In this document: positions 33,890 through 46,653 of the stretch, piece after piece
Layout of the letters: each line of letters opens with the position of its first letter
Numbering within the stretch: position 1 is the stretch's first letter
Source of the DNA: Aaosphaeria pasadenensis
Lineage: Eukaryota; Ascomycota; Dothideomycetes; Pleosporales
NCBI GenBank assembly: GCA_022813625.1
Contig: JAKLMB010000006.1
Span: forward strand, 248,001 to 312,000
Direction: 5' to 3'
DNA: 64,000 bases
The notes under the pieces: model-generated
What the model was told of the DNA's origin: nothing
Databases searched by the model: none
What the model saw: the letters and a program-made list of their open reading frames with translations, nothing else
Program-made: the position numbers and the translations under genes

Positions 33890-36800
33890 GGACGCATAAT
33901 CTTCGGTTTGACGTCACCTACCGGAAGACTGAAGTATGGTTCCGAAGTTTGTGTGATGGGAGGAGGAGGGTAGATGGTAAGGACGAGATACGGACGGAGG
34001 AAGCGTGGGTGGAGATAAGGATACGGCTGTGCTGTGTTGCTAGGAAGGTGTGCTGGCTATCTATATAGAGTCTTCCTTCTCGGATGTTGGAGTATTGGAA
34101 GAGTTGGGATTTTTTGAAACGTTTAATATGGAGATACATATGGGAGAGTCGGTCGGAATAGTGAGGATGCGAGAGGAGAGTAGCTTGTAAGGCTGAAGGG
34201 AGTGGTGTGCATGAGCCACAGCCGCGAGCCGGAAGTAAGTGTACTTGTAGGGTTGTCGTGCTGTAAAATTCGTATAGTGGACTGAAACATACAGTGAGAG
34301 CGTGAAGACAGGCTCGGAAACGGATTCGAGGGTCTTCCGACGCTTGGGCTCCTATTCCCAACCTCAGGCAGAAAGCGAGTGCGAGGCAAGTGCAGCTAGC
34401 GTCTCGTCGTCTCCCTTAGCCGCAACCAGACTTGGTAGGGCTTATTGTAGAACTAAGGGAGATTTACGACGGAGGGTGCGCAATCCTATAGGTCGGATGC
34501 CCTTGTTTGCATGTAATTGGACTAGACTCCTAGAGTGCGATGCATTTCGACTCATCTCACTCGCAATCCTATCGTACGTTGTAGGCCATCCTCGGAGAGT
34601 GGAGTCCCGCTATTATGTATAGTACATGACACGAGTAAGCAAATCTTTCTCCCCTTAGAGAGGAAGGCCATCCGTCCACTCACATAACGTCTTTATGGGG
34701 AGTACTCGTAGACTGTGGTGGGGCGTTGTGTACAAGTAGTGGGAGGTCCACACGCTAAATACATTTATGGAGAAAGGGAGACGAGCGTAGGAAGGGAAGA
34801 TCTGACGGCCGTTGAAGCGGGAGTCAATCACATCCCTCAGAGTACGGCAGACCGTTCGAGAGCGTTGTTTTTCGTCCGATGATGATCATTGGCAAAAGGA
34901 TGTTCCTACGCCAAGGGCAGGGTAAACGTAAAATGATTGTAATATTCGTGTATGGTATTTTCGACAAGAGTTGTTGGGTTGTTGTTACACACAGGTTGGC
35001 AAAAGTCAAGACGGAATGATCGCGTGGCTTTCCCTGGCGGCGAACAATGTGCAGACCTGTCGTGACCAGGAACTCGGTCACTGTTCCTGCGCAATAAGAT
35101 TTTTTTTTGTATATTCGGTTCACCGATTCCACGAGGTGGTTCTATTTTCGTGTTGAAGCTTCTTCTCTTCCAGCAGAAGGATGCAACATCGGAGGGAACC
35201 CCACGAGCACATGCGCATGCAGGTCTTCTGCGAGAGAGCACGAGCAAAGGCAGGACATGTCGAGCTGACCGGCTGGATGGAATCATGAGCGCCGTATGCA
35301 GTCCAGCCAGGCGAGCACCAACTTCCGTATATGGTTAGCGTGAGGATTCTCGGTATCTCGCTTATCCATCTCCCTTGTGCCCCGCCAAGGGCTGTATTCA
35401 AGATCTGATGCTGCCTGAGGGAGAATAAGGGTTTTACATTGTAACGAACATATCGGATGGAAGTTCTAGCGCGTAGTCGGTTTGGTGGATGACTATGCGA
35501 TTTCGAAAATGGGTAATGGATCCGAAAGATTGTGATACTGAGTCACCGACTGGCTGTGAGGTGGACGTACAACGTGTAACATGTCTTGTAGCTTATAGTT
35601 CTGATGCTAGACAAGATGAGCCGCGGCACTGGTTGCTGGGTAGGCATCTGGATATGGCAAGGCACGTGGAAGGTTCAGTACGCAATAGATGCAACACGAT
35701 GCTACAATTGATCAATTCTCTTCGGACGAAATTGGAACAATCGGGATCCGCAGGTCGTTGATGTGCAGGCGTTGGATATAGATCAAGGTTAAGAGAACAG
35801 AGCCGCATGGCCGAATGCATGGGCAATACGCGATACTGTTTATCCATATCAATTAGGTTAGGCATTATCTGTTTACATTGATATATTTCCAACGACGGAG
35901 TTGATCGCGTGGGAATGACGTGCAATGGACGGATGTATGGTACTATGATGGACTACTATTGGCTTCAAGTGTTCTGGAACAACAAGAGAAGACGAGGAGC
36001 AATACGGTGGAACAGGTACTCCGTCGTCATTAGTTTGAATGAGTATGCATGAGTGACGATGAGGATGGTGATGGTGATGAAATTGGCCACTGCTAGCAAA
36101 GAAAACCTTAACTAGGTGAACCATAACGATGTTGTATCGGTATTTTCATGTCCATGTCCATGTCCATGTGGCATTAGTGTCGTGGTTCGTAGTATAGTCT
36201 GTTGTATCAGAGGACGGATCGGAGGTCTGGACATCCGCCAGCCGGTCGACATTGTGTCTTTACTGCCTCTGATAGGTTTAGTGCCACGTGCCAAGCGCGT
36301 CTTCCGCCGCCGTTCGGCTGGAACAGAGACTTCGTAACCGAATGTATCAATACGATACCAACACTTTCACCACTTTTCACTCACTCACTCACTTACTAGT
36401 ATGTAATTAGAACCAATGACACCTCTCCGTAGTATGTATGATGTCGGATACTCGTTCCTGTACGATAATACCGTAATTCTGCAGTTCCACCACTCTGAAA
36501 TCCCGTTCCCTTTCTCGGCTGTCCCATCGTGTTGTTACCCGTTCCCCATCCCCTGTTAATCCTTGCATACCATACCCGCGCCGCGCAATACGCCTGCAAC
36601 ACCCTCGAGCATCGCACCCACAAGCCTGGAGACTGGACGAAAAAAGGTTACTTCCATCCCCCGGTCTCTTCTCTTTCCACTACCCATCCATCCTAACCTC
36701 CCCCTCCCAAGGCTCCCAGGCTCCCTCCAAACGAAACGGACGGCCGGGGGTCAAATCTCCCTACTCCTACTCTGCACTATCCCCAATCCGATTCCAGAGT

Positions 36801-37250
36801 GCGAGCTTCCTACAGCTGTTGTTGTTGCCTTTGCCTCTGCGACTCCGTTCTCGTTCTCTCTATTAACCTTTTTTTCGTCTCTCTTTCGTCCGCCCCTAGA
36901 TATCTAACAACTACTAATATACCTGTTCCTGTTCCCCGTCACTCTCTTCCGCCTTCACTTTACTACCTCACCCTCCTTCTTCAACCTCCTTCCCTCTTCC
37001 TTAATTGTCCTTCCTCCCCCCACTTCAATCCCAAGGGCAATCCTTCTTCACTTTACTACTACCATTATTTAATATCCCCCCTTCCCTCCCGCTTCCTTTC
37101 CTAAACAATTCAATCAACCTTAACTTTCTTACCTGGACGGAGAAATCGATATCGACATCCCCATCTGATCGTTACTGGCTCGGCCCCTAGCAAAGACCGC
37201 ATTGTTTACCCCTACCTCGGTCCTGCCATAGAGGCAACAACGTAACCACC
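33890..37250. other. Gene-poor region and ABC transporter promoter
   Basis: About 3.4 kb without a supportable gene. Visible features are three CATGTC hexamers near 36147-36169, a (CACT)n run near 36376-36394, a near match to the 9-bp motif at 36017-36025 (TACTCCGTC) and a strongly pyrimidine-rich stretch from about 36650 to 37130. The latter is likely promoter/leader of the transporter, as CT-rich tracts often precede highly expressed fungal genes. ORFs of 60-147 residues lack domains. Confidence 0.5.
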
Positions 37251-40200
37251 ATGAGCTTGGTCGGTAACTTCACATCAAACAACGACCGGGAGGCCACCCA
37301 TAACGGCGTATCCCCCATGGATGCTGTTCGAAGGAACTCGCACACTCCCCATCTGGATTCCGAGGCTTCGACAATTGCACCCCACCAGGATGGCGCACAT
37401 TCGCGTGACAACTCCAACAACGAACGCTCGGACCTGAAGAACGCCCAGGGAACCAGCAACAACGACAACGACGATTCCAGCATGGAGAGGAGAGAAGAGG
37501 AGGTCCACCAATTGGCAAGGCGATATACTACCCAGAGCCACTACTCCACCACTGGCCAGAACCCGTTCAGCGCAGAGCCTGGTTCGACCCTGGACCCTAC
37601 TGGCGACCATTTCAACGCCAGAGCCTGGTGCAAGGCTATGCTGCACCTCCAGACTGAAGACGAGAAGGCACACCCCGTCCGCACTTCTGGAATTGCATTC
37701 CGCAACTTGAACGTCCACGGTTTCGGTTCCGCCACCGACTACCAGAAGAGTGTTGGCAACGTCTGGCTGGATGTCATTGGTCTCGCAAAGAATGCCCTTG
37801 GCCAGAGCAAGCAGCGCAAGATCGACATCCTCCAGAACCTCGATGGTCTCGTCGAGAGCGGAGAGATGCTCGTCGTCCTTGGCCCTCCCGGATCTGGTTG
37901 CTCTACCTTCTTGAAGACCGTGACTCGTGAGACCCACGGCTTCTTCGTCGACGACAAGTCAATGATCAACTACCAAGGTAATTACCACATTCCCCCTGAA
38001 CGGGCTTTTCAATTTCCGTACTCACCATTTCTTTAGGTATCAGCGCCGAGCACATGTCCAAGCACTTCCGTGGTGAAGCTATTTACACCGCTGAGGTCGA
38101 CGTCCATTTCCCAATGCTCACAGTCGGCGAGACTTTGTACTTTGCTGCACGCGCCCGAGCACCCCGTCACATTCCTGGAGGAGTCTCCGTCCACGAATAC
38201 GCCTGCCACATGCGCGATGTTATCATGGCCATCATGGGCATCAGCCACACCGTCAACACCAAGGTTGGTAACGACTTCATCCGTGGTGTTTCCGGTGGCG
38301 AGCGCAAGCGTGTCAGTATCGCCGAGGCTGCCTTGAGCATGGCTCCTTTGCAATGCTGGGATAACAGTACCCGTGGTCTCGATTCCGCCAACGCTATCGA
38401 GTTCTGCAAGACCCTCCGCATGCAGACCGACATCAACGGCGCAACCGCGTGTGTTGCCATCTACCAGGCCCCACAGGCCGCCTACGACGTCTTCGACAAG
38501 GTCCTTGTCCTCTACGAGGGTCGCCAGATCTTCTTCGGGCGCACGACGGCCGCCAAGCAGTACTTCGTCGACATGGGTTTCCACTGCCCCGACCGACAGA
38601 CCGATGCCGATTTCTTGACCTCCATGACCAGCCCTCTCGAGCGTATCGTCCGTGAGGGATTCGACGGCCGCGTTCCCAGGACCCCTGATGAGTTTGCCCT
38701 GCGATGGAAGGAGTCTCAGGAGCGTGCTCGTCTGCTTCAAGAGATCGAGGTCTACGAGCAAAAGTACCCGATCGGCGGAGAGCACCTCCAGAAGTTCAAG
38801 GAGTCTCGTCGCGCCCAGCAGTCCAAGCGACAACGCATCAAGTCTCCCTACACCTTGTCTTACACCCAGCAGGTCAAACTCTGCCTCAGGCGTGGATTCT
38901 GGCGCCTCAAGGCTGACCCTAGCATCACATTGACCCAGCTCATTGCAAACTCGATCATGGCCCTTATCATCTCCAGCGTTTTCTTCAACTTGAAACAGGA
39001 TACCAACAGTTTTTACCAGCGTGGTGCTTTGCTCTTCTTCGCCATTCTCATGAACGCCTTCGGTTCTGCCTTGGAAATTCTTACACTCTACGCCCAACGT
39101 CCCATCGTCGAAAAGCACTCCCGTTATGCGCTCTACCACCCATCTGCCGAAGCCTTCGCATCCATGTTGACAGATATGCCTTACAAGATTTGCAACGCGA
39201 TCCTCTTCAATCTGGTTCTCTACTTCATGACCAATCTTCGCCGCGAAGTGGGCCCGTTCTTCTTCTTTACGCTCATCTCGTTCACGCTTACGCTCGTCAT
39301 GTCCATGTTCTTCCGATCGGTCGCCTCTCTTTCCAGGTCTCTCGTGCAAGCCTTGGCTCCCGCAGCCATCTTGATTCTTGGCTTGGTCATGTACACTGGT
39401 TTCGCCATCCCACCAACCTACATGCTTGGCTGGGCCAAATGGATCAGTCGCATCAACCCCGTCGGTTACGGTTTTGAGTCATTGATGATCAACGAGTTCC
39501 ACAACAGGGACTTCCCTTGCGTCAACTTCATCCCCTTCGGCCCTGGCTACGAGAGTGTTGGTGGTGACAACCATGTCTGTTCCACTGCCGGATCGGTCCC
39601 TGGCCAGCCTTTCGTGAACGGTGATACCTACATCCGGGTCTCCTACGACTACCTCCACAGCCACAAGTGGAGGAACTTCGGAATCCTCTGGGCTTTCATG
39701 ATCGGTCTTATGCTTGTGTACCTCGTTGCCACCGAATTCATCACTGCCAAGAAGTCAAAGGGTGAAGTTTTGGTTTTCCGTCGTGGTCACACTGGTCTTG
39801 TTCCCAGCAAGTCTGCTGATGATTTGGAGGCTGCCCCAGCCGCTCGCCCAGTCAGTGCCGAGAAGACTCCCTCTGACAACAACATTGCCATCATCGAACG
39901 CCAGACCGCCATCTTCCAGTGGAAAGACGTGTGCTACGACATCAAGATCAAGGGTGAACCTCGCCGTATCTTGGACCATGTCGATGGATGGGTCAAGCCT
40001 GGAACTCTGACTGCTCTTATGGGTGTCTCTGGTGCCGGAAAGACCACGCTCTTGGACTGCCTCGCTACTCGTACTACTATGGGTGTAATTACTGGAGAGA
40101 TGCTCGTCGACGGCAAGCCTCGTGATGAATCCTTCCAGCGCAAGACCGGTTACGCTCAACAGCAAGATCTCCATTTGTCCACTTCGACCGTGCGTGAGGC

Positions 40201-42063
40201 TCTTACTTTCTCCGCCCTTCTGCGCCAGCCCGCCCACGTCCCCCGCGAAGAGAAACTTGACTACGTTGAGGAGGTCATCAAGCTTTTGGAAATGTCCGAG
40301 TATGCCGATGCCGTCGTCGGTGTTCCTGGTGAAGGTCTCAACGTTGAACAGCGCAAGCGTCTTACGATTGGTGTCGAACTCGCCGCAAAGCCTGCCCTCC
40401 TTCTCTTCTTGGACGAGCCTACCTCCGGTTTGGACTCTCAGACCTCTTGGGCTATTCTTGATCTGCTTGACAAACTGAAGAAGAACGGCCAGGCCATTCT
40501 CTGCACTATCCACCAGCCTTCTGCCATGTTGTTCCAGCGTTTCGATCGACTTCTTTTCCTCAAGGCCGGCGGTAAGACCGTGTACTATGGTGACGTTGGC
40601 GAGAACTCCAAGATCCTCATCGACTATTTCGTCCGCAACGGTGGTCCTCCCTGCCCTCCTTCTGCCAACCCTGCCGAATGGATGCTTGAAGTCATTGGTG
40701 CAGCCCCCGGATCTCACACTGACATCGACTGGAATGAGGTATGGCGCAACAGTGCCGAGTATGCATACGTCCAGCAGCACCTTGCCGAGCTCAAGCATGA
40801 ACGCGGTCAGGAATCTGCTCTTCAACGCACCCTTTCGGCCCAGAAGCGTGAGGACAAGGCTAGCTACCGTGAATTCGCCGCTCCCTTTGGCGAGCAGTTG
40901 CGCGAAGTCACCGTCCGAGTCTTCCAGCAATACTGGCGTTCCCCTTCGTACATCTACTCCAAGTCTGGTCTTTGCATCTTCTCGGCTCTCTTCATCGGTT
41001 TCTCTCTCTACAACACCCCTAACACTATGCAGGGATTGCAGAATCAAAGTAGGTCTACATGTACTCAATCAGTGAACATAAGCTAACAGTAACAGTGTTC
41101 TCCATCTTCATGTTGATGACCATCTTCGGACAGCTTGTGCAGCAGATCATGCCCCACTTCGTTACTCAGCGTGCCTTGTACGAGGTCCGTGAGCGCCCAT
41201 CCAAGGCATACTCCTGGAAGGCCTTCATGATTGCCAACATCGTCGTCGAACTCCCATGGAACACTCTCCAGGCCGTCTTCATCTTCCTCTGCTGGTACTA
41301 CCCCATTGGTCTCTACCGTAATGCTGAGCCTACCGACGCTGTCCACCTCCGTGGTGCTCAGATGTTCTTGCTCGTCTGGACCTTCTTGCTCTTCACTTCC
41401 ACATTTGCCCACATGGTCATTGCTGGAGTCGAAATGGCTGAAGCTGGTGGCAACATTGCTAACTTGGCCTTCTCTCTCTGCCTCGTCTTCTGCGGTGTCC
41501 TCGCTACTCCCGAGCAGCTCCCCGGCTTCTGGATCTTCATGTACAGAGTCTCTCCGTTCACGTATCTCATCTCAGGCATGTTAGCTACGGGCGTGGCAAA
41601 TCAACGAGTCGAGTGCGGACCCAACGAGTATGTCCACTTCAACCCTGTCCAGGGCAACTGCTACGACTACATTGAGCCATTCGCCAAGATGACAGGCGGT
41701 TACGTCTCCAACCCCAATGCCACCGAGGACTGCAGCTACTGCGCCATGGGAGACACCAACATCTTCCTTGCGGGCGTCAACGCTGACTACGGTAACGTCT
41801 GGCGCAACTTCGGCCTCATGTGGGTGTACATCATCTTCAACATCTTCGGCGCTTGCTTGCTCTACTGGCTCGTCCGTGTGCCCAAGGTCAAGAAGGAGAA
41901 GGCTGAGGAGACCACGACCGCCCCGTCTGCCGCCGCCGCCAACAACGCCGCGAGCCGCTCCAGCGAGAGCAGCCGGGGTGAGGAGATCCCCAACAAGGAG
42001 GCCTCCAGCGGGCCTCAATACGCATCGATCAATCCCGGACAATCCGAGAAGTCGATGGTATAG
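37251..42063 (+). CDS. PDR-type full-size ABC transporter (ABCG)
   Basis: Plasma-membrane ATP-driven efflux pump of the pleiotropic drug resistance family, 1568 residues from exons 37251-37977, 38037-41048 and 41096-42063 (introns 59 and 47 nt). The layout is NBD1-TMD1-NBD2-TMD2. NBD1 has the Walker A GPPGSGCST with Cys in place of Lys, signature VSGGERKRVS and a degenerate Walker B ending DNSTRGLDS. NBD2 has a normal GVSGAGKTT and LLLFLDEPTSGLDS but a degenerate signature (LNVEQRKRLTIG). This asymmetry is normal for the family: one ATP site is catalytic and one degenerate. Two sets of about six membrane helices follow the NBDs, each with a large extracellular loop before the last helix. The N-terminus is Ser/Asn-rich. 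Such pumps export fungicides, plant defence compounds or own metabolites; the substrate cannot be told. No biosynthetic neighbours are seen. Confidence 0.95.
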
Positions 42064-43312
42064 AGAACGCCTTCCCGCTCATGTTGTGTCCTTCCGCGCC
42101 ATCTAATGTCCTTTCTTTGGCTTTGGCTACTCTTGCCTCATTTCTCGTCCTTTTCACGCATGCATTGGCGTTCTTCAGGCGGCGGCCACTATTTCCAATA
42201 ATTTCTTGACCGGCCAATTCTTCCTCTCTTTTGCGTTTTTCTTGTTTTCTCTTCACAAAAAGAAGAAGAAGGATTTTAGATCTCCAACTAGAATGCAATA
42301 CTTTGCATCAAATGCCATCACAACCTTTGCACTAAACAACATTCTCCTTTTCTGTCTACCTCCGTTTCCCTCTTATTTCCTCACTTATGAGTGTCGGCCA
42401 GGCTTGGGATAACTTCTTTCCTTCGCATTTTCCTATTCTCTTTTCATCGTCCATTTATGGATTTTGTGCATCGGACCCCAGAGAAGGAGGGCGAGGAGAG
42501 AGGGACGGGACTAATATCCAAGGACGCGTCCTCCTCCTTCTTACTCTTCTTCTCATGTATGTATGTGTATGTAGCTTAGCGGTATATCGTGAGCGCTGAA
42601 AAATGTACATTTTTATTTTTCGAATCACCACCACCTCCCTTCCCTTCCCTTCCCTTCCATACTTATGTTCTCAGTCACTCGTTTACCTACCTTCTTAACC
42701 AAACACCTTAAAGCTTTTTTAATACTTTTGAGAGAAGTACTTGTACCATAGAAAAAAACAATGTAAATCGCAAGTACTTTTAAAAAAGTTGTTTGGGGTG
42801 TTTAGTCGTTAGGTCGCGCTTCGCGCTTCGTCGTCAATTGTTTTTATGTGTGTGCATATGTACGTGTCTATCTATAATTATTCATCTATTCGTCTATTCA
42901 TCCATTTATTCATGTACGTACGCAGGTACGCACGGTACATGAGATACAAAACGCGTACGAGTGTATCTTGAGCCTCAGCACTGCCACACGTGGAACGCAA
43001 GACGCCGCGCCACATATCAGAAAACTGCACGGGCGAACGTATTCCAAATGCGTCGCATCCGCGCATACACTCAATCGCTATGATTCCTCCTCTCATACGT
43101 ACTTGTATTATTACTATTTGCTGTTTACAATATACCGTTTATCATTTGCTTTTGATGTCATTGTTGATACCATTGTTGTTCTTACGGTGTAGCTTATTTA
43201 ATTTCCGCGTACGAGTCTCCATGGGAACGTGCGCGGGATGGGATGGATGAGAGGGAGGGATGGCACGGTATTGCGGCTTATGACGTCTTTGTCTGTTCTT
43301 TGATGGTAACTC

Positions 43313-43334
43313 CCTAGGTAGATATCTACCTAGG
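43313..43334. repeat. Perfect 22-bp palindrome
   Basis: Arm CCTAGGTA (43313-43320), centre GATATC and reverse-complement arm TACCTAGG (43327-43334) form an uninterrupted palindrome in intergenic DNA. Confidence 0.8.
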
Positions 43335-44272
43335 TACCTCACAGTAGGCATTTGGAGCAATGCACGCGCGTTATATGTACCTTGATGGATGTATCTACAT
43401 ACACATATTCTTCTGAGGAGATATGTATCTTCCAAGGTGCCTAGATGTTAACTCGCAGTAGATGCTCCAGTGTAGTCAGCATTGCGTTTAACTATAACCA
43501 GCAGCTCAATGATTCCGCAAAGCAAAAGCGCATGCATGCGTATACCAGTGACAAAGACAGTCAATCAGTCCATAGGAAGCATGTACCGTACACCTGGCGT
43601 TCGCAAGATGATGCGATCCCCCTCCCCTCCCCTCCCGGCCCGCGGCGGAAGTTCGGACTCGGCATGGTATCTTTTTTCATGCGGGTGGATGACTACTTGC
43701 ATGCATCGTACACTTTGTAAGATAACTTTACTTCTCCTCGGATTCAGGATTGCTTGGTCGCGATGGAATACGGCGAGTACATTGTACGATCAAGTATGTA
43801 TGTACTTGCTTTGAGGTGAGGTTCGTCTAGACTGGAGGCTATTGATCACATGGAGGTTGGTAGTCGATAAGTGGATATGATAGTGGATCGGATAAGGCAG
43901 TCCGGTGTGTCTGAATGCGCTGCGCGCGCGATAACGGAGGGGAGGGTGGAGACGGTGACGGTGACGCGAGCGGGGGAAGGAGCGACGAGGTGGGTTTAGC
44001 GTTGTTGGTGGAGTCCGTATGGAGGTAGGTACATCGTCATGTAGGGTACTCACTGCTATCTGCGAGGTACCTGTCTGTGTACCTGTCCTGTGAATGCCCG
44101 GCGGTGGCGGTGTCGTTGGTGAGGGCTTTTGTGAGTGGCACAGGTGCCTGAAAATCCTTTCATGAGGAGATGAGTAAATGCAGTTTCTTCTTTTCATGTC
44201 GGCGTTATTCTGGACTTTAGGTATGACTATGACAAGGTGTAAGGAGGATGGTGTTGGGGTTGCCGCCTGGTC

Positions 44273-44290
44273 GAATTCGCTCGAATGTTC
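44273..44290 (+). promoter_or_regulatory. Heat-shock-element-like site
   Basis: GAATTC at 44273-44278 and GAATGTTC at 44283-44290 place GAA units exactly 10 bp apart, the latter in the GAAnnTTC arrangement that Hsf1 binds. It is about 385 bp upstream of the polyubiquitin ATG. Stress-induced polyubiquitin genes are known Hsf1 targets; use of this site is inference. Confidence 0.3.
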
Positions 44291-44673
44291 GCCATTCCTT
44301 GTTTCCAGGCCTGCCAGGTGCCAGCCCCAACGCACGGGCCCTCCATCGCTCCTTCCCCCTCCAATCTGTATTACTCACCACTGCCTGCGCAGCTTCCAAT
44401 GAGTGAAGGCGTCACAGCCTCCCGCCGCTCCTGCTTGTCGCCGCCGCCTACGCCTACACCTACTAAACCCTACATCCTTTCCTTCACTCACTCACTACAT
44501 AAACCCCTTCCTGCGCCTCTTGCTCCTACGATTCTTCTTCCTCTCTCTCTCTTCCCTCATCATCGCAATCATCCAACTCCAACCTCACAACCCACGGCAA
44601 CGAGCCTGAACTCTCACTCACCACACACCTGACCGACAAACACACCAGAACAACACCATCAGAAGCTGTCACC

Positions 44674-45725
44674 ATGCAAATCTTCGTCAAGACACGTAAG
44701 TACCTGCCTTCTCTCACTATCGCCACCCGCAGGTTCGTCAAGTTCATCTGCTAACACCATCGTCACAGTCACTGGCAAGACCATCACCTTGGAGGTGGAG
44801 TCCTCGGACACCATCGACAACGTCAAGTCCAAGATCCAAGATAAGGAGGGCATCCCTCCGGATCAGCAGCGTTTGATCTTCGCTGGAAAGCAGCTTGAGG
44901 ATGGACGCACTCTCTCCGACTACAACATCCAGAAGGAGTCCACTCTTCATCTCGTCCTCCGCCTCCGCGGTGGTATGCAGATCTTCGTCAAGACCCGTAA
45001 GTCGCCACTCACCGCCATCACATCTGTCATTCAATGACATGCTGACATCACCATTAGTGACCGGAAAGACCATCACTCTCGAGGTTGAGTCTTCAGACAC
45101 CATCGATAACGTGAAGTCGAAGATCCAAGATAAGGAGGGCATTCCCCCAGACCAGCAGCGCTTGATCTTCGCCGGAAAGCAGCTCGAAGACGGTCGCACT
45201 CTCTCCGACTACAACATCCAGAAGGAGTCTACTCTCCACTTGGTTCTCCGTCTCCGTGGTGGTATGCAGATCTTCGTGAAGACCCTCACCGGCAAGACTA
45301 TCACGTTGGAGGTTGAGTCGTCTGATACCATCGACAACGTCAAATCGAAAATTCAGGATAAGGAGGGTATCCCCCCGGACCAGCAGCGTTTGATCTTCGC
45401 TGGTAAGCAGCTCGAGGATGGCCGAACCCTTTCCGACTACAACATCCAGAAGGAGTCCACCCTCCACTTGGTGCTTCGTCTTCGTGGTGGTATGCAGATC
45501 TTCGTCAAGACCTTGACTGGAAAGACGATCACATTGGAGGTTGAGTCTAGCGACACAATCGACAATGTCAAGTCAAAGATCCAAGATAAGGAGGGCATCC
45601 CACCAGACCAGCAACGCCTCATCTTTGCTGGAAAGCAGCTCGAGGATGGCCGAACCCTCTCCGACTACAACATCCAGAAGGAGTCGACCCTGCACTTGGT
45701 GCTCCGTCTCCGTGGCGGACAGTAG
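44674..45725 (+). CDS. UBI4: Polyubiquitin, four tandem units
   Basis: Encodes four head-to-tail 76-residue ubiquitin units plus one extra C-terminal Gln (305 residues), later cut by deubiquitinases into free ubiquitin. Exons are 44674-44695, 44769-44996 and 45058-45725. Each unit reads [20 protein letters not shown] at its start and ends LRLRGG; the terminal Gln masks the last Gly-Gly as is usual. Introns 1 (73 nt) and 2 (61 nt) both interrupt the Leu8 codon after its first base, one in unit 1 and one in unit 2; units 3 and 4 have none at that site. Units are identical in protein but differ at synonymous sites. The gene normally boosts ubiquitin in stress; a heat-shock-like site lies upstream. 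The start is set by the ubiquitin Met. Confidence 0.98.
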
Positions 45726-46653
45726 GTGTTCTTTGTGGTCATTTATATCGGATTCATCATGTACGGCGTTAGTATTCAGGCATAACGGGCAGGTCTTCTG
45801 CAAGGGAACGATTATTATTTCTAGCTAGTTTACTGCGGTCGTGAAGACGCAGGTTCAATCAAATGCGCGAACAGCAGCATTGCCTACGGGCACTGAGAGT
45901 CTCTCTCAATCAATATCTCCAATCTTGATGTGAACGTGAACTTGTGATGTTGAGTATGCTATTGAGTTGCCAGTAGACCTTGTCTCGTGAGGGTCTTGCT
46001 TGGTAGTTGCGCTGCATATATGCTTACTCTCTTTGCAGCGCTCAAGCCTGATGTGCTGCGTGTTCATCACTTATCTTCCTACATATCGTGATAGACAGAC
46101 AAAACAAGCATTCTGATCCTCAACAGTTCCAACCCAGTCGTCTTGACTCTTGACTATCCTGGCGGCCCGGCACCTCCTCCGAAGCTAGAAAGAGGGGCAC
46201 CCCCACTTGGTCCTCTCGTTCTCTGACGCAACAACAGCACCAACGAAGCGGAATTAGAGGAATATCCCCGCCATAGCTCCATCCTCCCCACCTTGGATCC
46301 CTTGAATGATGTGCAATTCATGAAAGTGCCCCGTAAGCAAAAGAAATTGACTGGGCTACGGGAATAAGGGAGTCATCCACATGCATTGGGCGCCATGGAG
46401 AATTTCCGCTGAACGATGAACGACGCTGGATGCGGTCAAGGCCAATGTGCGAAATGCGACGGATATATCCCTCAAAATCCGTATTCAATATGTTGTAAGT
46501 TAAATCCAGAAAGCAAGCATTGGACCCTTGCATATATAAGAGGGCGCTGGAATCCACATTGGCCCGTCCGATTGATTCTTCCTCAACTCTTGAGTCACTC
46601 TTTGGGACTTTGACTTTCTTGGAGACAACAACAACGACAGCTCAACTGCAAAC
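45726..46653. other. Intergenic region and reductase promoter
   Basis: Contains the 3' end of the polyubiquitin transcript and the promoter of the aldo-keto reductase gene, including a TATA box at 46533-46539. No gene is supported. Confidence 0.5.
46533..46539 (+). promoter_or_regulatory. TATA box of aldo-keto reductase gene
   Basis: TATATAA lies 115 bp upstream of the reductase ATG at 46654, a normal distance for a fungal TATA promoter, often found on inducible genes. Confidence 0.6.

Larger units (their letters stand above)
42064..44673. other. Intergenic region
   Basis: About 2.6 kb between the transporter and polyubiquitin genes, both on the plus strand. It has a (CCCTT)n run near 42636-42657, a perfect 22-bp palindrome at 43313-43334, a heat-shock-element-like site at 44273-44290 and a CT-rich leader at about 44500-44570. 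ORFs of 60-181 residues lack domains. Confidence 0.5.

Noticed and set aside
37869..38450. Possible loss of function in NBD1 of the ABC transporter (Cys in Walker A, altered Walker B).
   Set aside because: This asymmetry is standard for fungal PDR transporters, so it is not a defect.
38033..41068. Two long minus-strand ORFs (438 and 437 codons) inside the ABC transporter gene.
   Set aside because: They are antisense shadows created by strong C/G third-position codon bias of the transporter; their sequences contain no domain and lie in a fully supported coding strand.
45093..45803. Minus-strand ORFs opposite polyubiquitin.
   Set aside because: They repeat because ubiquitin units repeat; the plus-strand product is unmistakable.
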